From Candidatus Roizmanbacteria bacterium UBA6242 (GTDB lineage Bacteria; Patescibacteriota; Microgenomatia; UBA1406; GWC2-37-13), in NCBI GenBank assembly GCA_002440905.1, contig DJWA01000002.1, positions 330,241 to 350,513 on the forward strand: 20,273 bases of DNA. The letters are read 5' to 3'. A program made the translations under genes and the position numbers. Of this stretch, positions 6,607 through 11,980 are shown in pieces. A model generated the notes under the pieces. That model worked only from the letters and a program-made list of their open reading frames with translations, ran no database searches and was not told the DNA's origin. How positions within the stretch are numbered: position 1 is the first letter of the stretch; every line of letters begins with the position of its first letter.

Positions 6607-7701
6607 CTTAAAAAATGGAGCTTCAATCCAGCCGAATATCAAGGTCTAAAAACACTATCGCTTAAGGACAGAGCTGAGGCTTTAAACAGGAATCTGGACT
6701 CATACGTTAATCATGTACTTGAGGATAATGTTGTTTCGATTCCATACTACTATCGGCTAGGATCGCAAAATGAAATTCTCGTTTATCCCAATAATACGCC
6801 TGTATATCTGGACGAAAGGGAAAGAGGGGGCGCCTATAAAAAGGGACTGACGGAGGCTTTAAAATACGCCACAGATAATCCTGGAAATCTAACTCTTCTT
6901 TATAGTCCTCCCGGGAAAACATCTTTTGACGATGATCCTAATAATCCCTATACCCAGGTTGGCAGTTACAACGAAGGTCAACTTTACATGATGTACTCGG
7001 ACGGGTCTAAGGTAAACAACGTTGCCGTGAGTGTATCAAAAAGCGGAGAAGGCTGGGTCAAGGACATATTTGAAGATATATATGAGCAGGCTGAAAGTAT
7101 GAATTTAGAGGAAGAGAGAATATCTCATCTTATAACTCATCCTCTAAAGACGGGAATAGGTATAGAAACTTTTTTATCGATTTGGAATCATGATCTTGAT
7201 CGAGTTATTTACAAAAACAACAAAAAACATGAGTACACTTTGAGAGATACTTTGGGACTTATTAGGCAGTCATTTGCCGGCAAGCTTGCAGTATCGATGA
7301 GGTCGCGTTTCAAGGTTGATGAACTGACCGATGATAAGCTGACGGAAGGCTTCATGATTGCAGCTTATAAGGATTGGATTCTCGCCTACATGGTTGCCAA
7401 TAATCTTGAATCAATAAAATTGGGAGGAAGCTGCGGCGACGGCGAGGTAAGTAAGGACAGTTTGTTGAGTATTGTTAATGGTAACTTTGGCCAGTTTATA
7501 AACAATATTTCATCACTAGACCGACTTTTAAAACAAAAGGGACCAAAGGAACTAACAGAAGATGAGTCAAAAAAAGATAGATTTTACGAATGTAAAAGTT
7601 GCCATGGATCAATTCCATTTGAAAAAAACGTCAAAGACAGGGCTGGTTGGTTGACTAATTGCCCACACTGCGGCGCCAACCTTAAAGGAATCTGTGTATA
7701 A
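6574..7701 (+). CDS. Unrecognised protein with C-terminal zinc ribbon, under B12 riboswitch
   Basis: I do not recognise this 375-residue family. It starts at the only ATG near the riboswitch (next Met far downstream), ends in TAA, and shares the codon character of its neighbours. There is no signal peptide or membrane segment, so it should be cytoplasmic. Residues 1-330 are mixed alpha/beta and polar, with runs such as V-G-S-Y-N-E-G-Q-L-Y and I-T-H-P-L-K-T-G-I-G, and L-G-G-S-C-G-D-G-E near residue 285. The C-terminus carries C340-x2-C343-x19-C363-P-H-C366, a rubredoxin-like zinc ribbon, and ends in G-I-C-V. It does not resemble a Mur ligase (no ATP loop), a ribonucleotide reductase, a B12 transporter or a known corrinoid enzyme. 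It occupies the place between ftsW and murG, with murG starting 7 nt after its stop. A link to B12 follows only from the riboswitch. Confidence 0.85.
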   Translation: MLAQNRAEGSSLKKWSFNPAEYQGLKTLSLKDRAEALNRNLDSYVNHVLEDNVVSIPYYYRLGSQNEILVYPNNTPVYLDERERGGAYKKGLTEALKYATDNPGNLTLLYSPPGKTSFDDDPNNPYTQVGSYNEGQLYMMYSDGSKVNNVAVSVSKSGEGWVKDIFEDIYEQAESMNLEEERISHLITHPLKTGIGIETFLSIWNHDLDRVIYKNNKKHEYTLRDTLGLIRQSFAGKLAVSMRSRFKVDELTDDKLTEGFMIAAYKDWILAYMVANNLESIKLGGSCGDGEVSKDSLLSIVNGNFGQFINNISSLDRLLKQKGPKELTEDESKKDRFYECKSCHGSIPFEKNVKDRAGWLTNCPHCGANLKGICV

Positions 7702-7702
7702 T
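7697..7702 (+). promoter_or_regulatory. Possible -10 box immediately before murG
   Basis: TATAAT overlaps the stop codon of the preceding gene and lies 6 nt before the murG ATG at 7709, the same spacing as in the other leaderless-looking promoters of this window. No good -35 is found 16-18 nt upstream, and the T-G of an extended -10 is displaced by one base. It may be chance, but it matters because it would let murG-ftsQ-ftsA-ftsZ be transcribed independently of the riboswitch. Confidence 0.3.
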
Positions 7703-7708
7703 GAGGTA

Positions 7709-8809
7709 ATGAAGATACTTGTAACCGGTGGCCATTTAGCTCCTGCAGTCGCTCTTATTGAAGAACTTAGAGAAAATCGCAAAGACATAAGCGTCGTGTT
7801 TGTAGGTCGGAAATACGCGCTTGACTCCGAAAAAACTATTTCTCTCGAGTTTAAGGAAATAGAAAGATTGGGAATTCCTTTTATTCCGCTGACGGCCGGT
7901 CGCTTGACCCGAATTTTAACTTTGAGAAGCATCCGAAATTTTTTGAGAATACCCATAGGTTTTTTTAATGCTTTTTTCATCGTTAGCAATCAACGGCCAG
8001 ACGCAATATTCTCATTCGGTGGATTTTTAGCTTTACCGGTTGCTTTTTGGGGGTATCTGTTTCGGGTCCCGGTCTACTCGCACGAGCAGACAATTAATCC
8101 GGGACTTTCAAACAAGATAATATCAATTTTTTCCAAGAAGGTTTTCGTTGCCTTTCCCGAAGTAAAAAAATATTTTGACCCCGGAAAGACTTTAGTATCG
8201 GGAAACCCAGTTAGAAAAGCGGTTTTCCAAATTGAATCAAAGCCTTTTCGAGTAAAAAAGGACCGACCCGTCATATACATTACTGGGGGAAGTTTAGGAT
8301 CCCACAGCATCAATGAGCATATAAAGAAAATTATCAGGGAGCTTTTGGCGGATTTTATTGTTATTCATCAAGTAGGCGATACCAAGGAGTATCATGACTA
8401 TGAAGATCTTGTAAAAATAAAGAACGATTTACCTGAGGAAATGTCCAGCCGTTACTTTGTAAAAAAGCACTTTTATATGAACGAAATAGGGTATATATAT
8501 TCGTTAACAGACCTTTGCGTTGGAAGAGCCGGAGCCAACACCTTTTTTGAACTTTTGGCTAAGAGGATTCCAGCCATTTTTATACCTCTTCCCTGGTCAG
8601 CTGGTCGTGAACAGCAGAAGCACGCGGAAATATATGTTAAGGCCGGATTAGGGGAAATATTTCATCAGGTAGAAGCTAGCGACAAACTCCTTCGCCAGAT
8701 AAAAAACATGGCGGTAAACCTCAACGAATTTAAGAAGAATTTTGATAATATAGAACCTATATATAGAGAAAATGCCGCAAAATACATGGTTGACACAATT
8801 ATTCGCTAA
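7709..8809 (+). CDS. murG: MurG-like UDP-GlcNAc:lipid I GlcNAc transferase
   Basis: A two-domain GT-B glycosyltransferase of 366 residues that would add GlcNAc to lipid I at the inner membrane face, giving lipid II. The start M-K-I-L-V-T-G-G-H-L-A-P is MurG-like, but the first Gly-rich loop is shortened: the usual G-G-T-G-G-H is reduced to T-G-G-H. F-S-F-G-G-F follows in the N-domain, along with H-E-Q-T-I-N-P-G (canonical H-E-Q-N-x-x-x-G). The C-domain has I-T-G-G-S-L-G-S-H-S-I-N and then G-R-A-G-A-N-T-F-F-E-L, with I-P-L-P-W-S and E-Q-Q-K-H-A, matching the UDP-GlcNAc site. A GTG at 7694 in the same frame would add five residues; the ATG at 7709 fits the family start. It is 7 nt downstream of the zinc-ribbon gene, and its end overlaps ftsQ by 38 nt. 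Confidence 0.9.
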   Translation: MKILVTGGHLAPAVALIEELRENRKDISVVFVGRKYALDSEKTISLEFKEIERLGIPFIPLTAGRLTRILTLRSIRNFLRIPIGFFNAFFIVSNQRPDAIFSFGGFLALPVAFWGYLFRVPVYSHEQTINPGLSNKIISIFSKKVFVAFPEVKKYFDPGKTLVSGNPVRKAVFQIESKPFRVKKDRPVIYITGGSLGSHSINEHIKKIIRELLADFIVIHQVGDTKEYHDYEDLVKIKNDLPEEMSSRYFVKKHFYMNEIGYIYSLTDLCVGRAGANTFFELLAKRIPAIFIPLPWSAGREQQKHAEIYVKAGLGEIFHQVEASDKLLRQIKNMAVNLNEFKKNFDNIEPIYRENAAKYMVDTIIR

Positions 8810-9497
8810 GATAAAAATCTTAACCTTCTTTATTGTCGTTTTTGGGTTCGTCTTGGGAGGGCTGTTTTACGGATATAATTCAACTTCTATAAAGACGATT
8901 GAGATAGAAAATGTTCCTGAAGGTTTCCAAATCTCCGGACTTAGTGACTATAAAGGTAAAAATTTATTATTGCTATCTGAAGAAGAAGTAACCAAAAAAA
9001 TTAAGAGTAAAAACCCTCTGATAAAAAATACCCGGGTCCAAAAGAAATATCCGTCAACGATTATGATTGCTTTTGATTTATACCGTGAAGAGGCTGAGTT
9101 GAATGTCGGAACCGGATATTTTGTCCTGTCAGAGGATGGGAGGATACTGTCAAAAAATAAAAAGTCGGCTGGTACCAAAACGCTTATCAATTTTTACCAA
9201 AAACTCAACTACTACTCATATTCGTCAGGAGACTATCTGAAAATCAACGATATAAACGATGCCATTTATTACATTGGACTTCTTGAAAATTTAGGTTTGT
9301 TCGTCGATAATCTTGATATTAAAGACCGCGATATGTTACTATGTAACATAGGTGAAAAGACTATTATATTCACGACGTCAAAAAGCCGTGAGCGGCAGAA
9401 GTATGAGTTGAGTCAGATCATCAAAGAGTTCAAGATAACAGGAACGGATTACAAGTCTATAGATTTAAGGTTCGAAAAACCAATTATCAAATTATAA
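8772..9497 (+). CDS. ftsQ: FtsQ/DivIB-type division protein
   Basis: A 241-residue bitopic membrane protein: a short cytoplasmic start, one hydrophobic anchor (about residues 16-35), then an extracytoplasmic POTRA-like region. Y-K-G-K-N-L-L-L-L, then P-L-I-K-N-T-R-V-Q-K-K-Y-P-S-T-I-M-I (about residues 80-100), matches the FtsQ/DivIB POTRA pattern (G-x-N-L-x ... P-x-I ... V-x-R-x-Y-P-x-T-L-x-I). The C-terminal I-D-L-R-F-E-K-P-I-I-K-L is the usual end of the domain. FtsQ links FtsA/FtsZ-associated early division proteins to FtsW and its PBP partner. The ATG at 8772 lies 38 nt inside murG; an in-frame TTG at 8790 would shorten the overlap, so the start is uncertain. The place between murG and ftsA supports the call strongly, although sequence identity in this family is always low. 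Confidence 0.85.
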   Translation: MPQNTWLTQLFAKIKILTFFIVVFGFVLGGLFYGYNSTSIKTIEIENVPEGFQISGLSDYKGKNLLLLSEEEVTKKIKSKNPLIKNTRVQKKYPSTIMIAFDLYREEAELNVGTGYFVLSEDGRILSKNKKSAGTKTLINFYQKLNYYSYSSGDYLKINDINDAIYYIGLLENLGLFVDNLDIKDRDMLLCNIGEKTIIFTTSKSRERQKYELSQIIKEFKITGTDYKSIDLRFEKPIIKL

Positions 9498-9501
9498 CCA
9501 A

Positions 9502-10773
9502 ATGGCAGACGAATTAATTTGCGGTGTCGATATCGGTAGCTCGAAAATAGCTACAGTAGTTGGTATTAAGACCGAGGCAAGCGAAGATTTAAAAATAATC
9601 GGATTTAATACCACTCCTTCAAGAGGCGTCCGTAAAGGACTAATAGTTGATATTTCGGAAGTAACAGCGTCGGTTGAGCAGTCGGTGGAAAAGGCAGAAA
9701 GGATGGCCGGACATAAACTTAGCGGCGCTTATGTCTCAGTCGGCGGTCCACACATAGCATCGTTAAACTCTCACGGAATTGTTGCCGTATCAAACCCACA
9801 AGGTGAAATAAATGAAGAGGATGTCGAAAGGGTTATAGAAGCTGCCCGCGCCATTTCTCTTTCGACTACAAGGGAAATAATTGACGTATCCGCCCGTGAC
9901 TTCATGGTCGATGGGCAAGCTGGAATTAAGAATGCCGTTGGCATGAGCGGAGTTAGGCTTGAGGTAGATACTCACATAATAACCGCATCGGTTACCAACT
10001 TGAAAAATATTGACCGAGTTTTTGACGATCTGGGACTTCAAAATAGGGGATTTGTATTCTCCGGATCGGCCGCGGCTTCGTCAGTCCTAACAAACACGGA
10101 AAAAGAATTGGGAGCGGTTTTGGTAGATATCGGGGGAGGGAAGATTGATGTTGCCATATATGTTGACGGAGCACTTTCATATTCATCCGCAATCGCAATT
10201 GGCGCTCGTCACATAACGAACGATATCGCGGTTGGCCTTAGGATTTCTTTGGATTCGGCCGAAAAAATAAAGCTGCATTTGAGCAAAAGCATACACCAAG
10301 CACAGGCGCTTAAGAAAAAGACAACCCCTCAACTTAACTTCAACGACCTCAATCTGCCAGAAGCCGTAAACGAAGTCTCATTGAAAACACTAGTCGACGG
10401 AATTATTGCTCCCAGACTTGAAGAAATATTCAAGCTTGTTTTTGAAGAAATTGAAAAAAGCGGTTTTGGACAGATGGTGCCTTCGGGACTTGTCATAACT
10501 GGTGGGGGAGCGTTAACAGTCGGAATGGTAGAGTCGGGTAGAAAAATTATCGGTTTGCCGATAAGGCTTGGAGTTCCAGACAAGGTTTCGGGCTTAGTTG
10601 ATGAGATAATGGATCCACAATATGCAACGACCGTGGGGTTGCTTTTGTATGGCTCTGATAATATGGTAGCCGGTGAATCTGGATTCAAGAATTTCAATAA
10701 AATTTGGAAAGATTTTTCAATCGGTGGATCGGTTGGCAAAATGAAGAATTTTTTCAAACAGTTTATTCCATAA
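9502..10773 (+). CDS. ftsA: Cell division protein FtsA
   Basis: An actin-like ATPase of 423 residues that tethers FtsZ to the membrane. G-V-D-I-G-S-S-K-I-A-T-V-V-G (residues 8-21) is the phosphate-1 motif, G-V-R-K-G-L-I-V-D-I begins the FtsA-specific 1C subdomain, V-D-I-G-G-G-K-I-D-V-A is phosphate-2, and I-T-G-G-G-A is the adenosine motif. The last dozen residues (G-K-M-K-N-F-F-K-Q-F-I-P) form the amphipathic helix that inserts into the membrane, set off by a Gly/Ser-rich linker, as in canonical FtsA. The length is normal. It starts 4 nt after ftsQ and ends 1 nt before the ftsZ ATG, so the two partners are almost certainly co-translated. No ribosome binding site is visible. Confidence 0.96.
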   Translation: MADELICGVDIGSSKIATVVGIKTEASEDLKIIGFNTTPSRGVRKGLIVDISEVTASVEQSVEKAERMAGHKLSGAYVSVGGPHIASLNSHGIVAVSNPQGEINEEDVERVIEAARAISLSTTREIIDVSARDFMVDGQAGIKNAVGMSGVRLEVDTHIITASVTNLKNIDRVFDDLGLQNRGFVFSGSAAASSVLTNTEKELGAVLVDIGGGKIDVAIYVDGALSYSSAIAIGARHITNDIAVGLRISLDSAEKIKLHLSKSIHQAQALKKKTTPQLNFNDLNLPEAVNEVSLKTLVDGIIAPRLEEIFKLVFEEIEKSGFGQMVPSGLVITGGGALTVGMVESGRKIIGLPIRLGVPDKVSGLVDEIMDPQYATTVGLLLYGSDNMVAGESGFKNFNKIWKDFSIGGSVGKMKNFFKQFIP

Positions 10774-10774
10774 T

Positions 10775-11884
10775 ATGCTTATAAAACCTAGAGCTGGTCA
10801 AGCAGCCAGAATTAAAGTCGTCGGTGTCGGAGGGGGTGGCGGTAATGCTTTATCCTCAATGATCGCCGAAGGCGGCATAGGCGGAGTTGAGTTCATTGCC
10901 GTCAACACCGATGCCCAAGCTCTTCTTAACAACAAGGCCCCAATAAAAATTCAAATCGGGGAGAACCTTACCCGCGGACTTGGTTCAGGCGGTGATCCTG
11001 AGGTTGGAAGACAGGCGGCCGAGGAATCAAGGGAACGTCTTAAGGAAGATCTTGTTGGTGCCGATATGGTATTCATTACCGCAGGCGAAGGCGGGGGGAC
11101 CGGCACAGGCGCTGCACCTATTGTTGCTGAAATCGCCCGTGAAACCGGAGCATTGACAGTAGCCGTTGTCACAAAACCTTTTGATTTTGAAGGCACCAAA
11201 AGAAAGTTTACTGCTGAAGATGGCGTGGGAAAACTTAAGGAAAAGGTCGATACTCTCATAATAGTTCCAAACCAGAAAGTTCTAACAGTCATTGACAAAA
11301 AAACCCCCATCCTTGATGCTTTCAAGAAAATTGACGAAGTTCTCCATCAGGGCGTAAAAGGAATTGCTGAACTTATAACAACTCCTGGACTTATTAATGT
11401 CGATTTTGCCGACGTTAGGTCGATCATGCAGAATTCCGGCACGGCTCTAATGGGGATGGGTGTGGGGTCTGGAGACAAGAGAGCGATCGCCGCCATCAAG
11501 CAGGCGATTTCCTCACCTCTGCTTGACGTCTCAATAGAGGGTGCAAAAGGAGTTCTATTCAATATCGTTGGAGGTCCAGACCTGTCTATGAACGAAATAG
11601 ACGAAGCCGCATCTATTATCGCTAAATCAGTTGACGCTGACGCCGATATCATCTTTGGCTCAGTGATCGACGACCGAATGATGGATCAGATTAAGGTGAC
11701 TATAATTGCGACCAAGTTTGACGACAGCAAGCTTAGGCTCTTCCGTTTTAAAAGGGAGCCAGAAGAGGTTCAAGGAGAAGAGTCCGCAATTAAAAAAGAA
11801 GAACCAAAAGAAGAATTTGACGATGAGGAATTTACCGACGAATCCTCGGAATTTGACATCCCGGCTTTTCTGCGAAAAAAATAA
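10775..11884 (+). CDS. ftsZ: Cell division GTPase FtsZ
   Basis: The tubulin-like GTPase that polymerises into the division ring, 369 residues. G-V-G-G-G-G-G-N-A (17-25) begins the nucleotide site. The tubulin signature is A-G-E-G-G-G-T-G-T-G (103-112), with Glu105 where Met or Leu is commoner. K-P-F-D-F-E-G and N-V-D-F-A-D-V-R (the catalytic T7 loop) follow. After a short acidic linker of about 50 residues rich in Glu and Lys, the C-terminal peptide F-D-I-P-A-F-L-R-K-K is the standard docking site for FtsA. The gene lies 1 nt after ftsA and closes the cluster; the following 96-nt gap carries the ileS promoter. No clear terminator is seen. Confidence 0.98.
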   Translation: MLIKPRAGQAARIKVVGVGGGGGNALSSMIAEGGIGGVEFIAVNTDAQALLNNKAPIKIQIGENLTRGLGSGGDPEVGRQAAEESRERLKEDLVGADMVFITAGEGGGTGTGAAPIVAEIARETGALTVAVVTKPFDFEGTKRKFTAEDGVGKLKEKVDTLIIVPNQKVLTVIDKKTPILDAFKKIDEVLHQGVKGIAELITTPGLINVDFADVRSIMQNSGTALMGMGVGSGDKRAIAAIKQAISSPLLDVSIEGAKGVLFNIVGGPDLSMNEIDEAASIIAKSVDADADIIFGSVIDDRMMDQIKVTIIATKFDDSKLRLFRFKREPEEVQGEESAIKKEEPKEEFDDEEFTDESSEFDIPAFLRKK

Positions 11885-11923
11885 GTAAACTGCCGATTTT
11901 GAATACAATAATTCCCTTTATCT

Positions 11924-11937
11924 GTTAATCGATTAAC
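11924..11937. repeat. Perfect 14-bp palindrome upstream of the ileS promoter
   Basis: GTTAATC followed directly by its reverse complement GATTAAC, in the ftsZ-ileS gap and ending 7 nt before the -35 box. It could be an operator for a dimeric regulator. One 14-bp perfect palindrome is expected by chance in a window of about this size, so the location is the only reason to note it. It is too short and has no U-run to be a terminator. Confidence 0.3.
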
Positions 11938-11944
11938 ATAATCG

Positions 11945-11972
11945 TTGCGTACAAAAGTATTTGTATTATAAT
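11945..11972 (+). promoter_or_regulatory. Candidate ileS promoter, leaderless spacing
   Basis: TTGCGT (11945-11950), a 16-nt spacer and a consensus TATAAT (11967-11972) stand 8 nt before the ileS ATG at 11981. The predicted first nucleotide falls within about 2 nt of the start codon, implying a leaderless mRNA. No T-box leader is present or possible in the space available. Confidence 0.7.
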
Positions 11973-11980
11973 GATTAGAT

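Noticed and set aside
6574..7701. Zinc-ribbon protein as a B12-dependent ribonucleotide reductase or MurC
   Set aside because: It is far too short for the reductase and lacks its active-site motifs; it has no G-T-x-G-K-S/T loop of Mur ligases.
10329..10757. Minus-strand open frame of 142 codons within ftsA
   Set aside because: It is fully antisense to the conserved ftsA frame, has no recognisable motif and no start signals; it is a shadow frame.
11885..11980. Terminator or T-box leader between ftsZ and ileS
   Set aside because: No stem followed by a U-run is present, and the predicted ileS transcript starts at the ATG, leaving no leader for a T-box.
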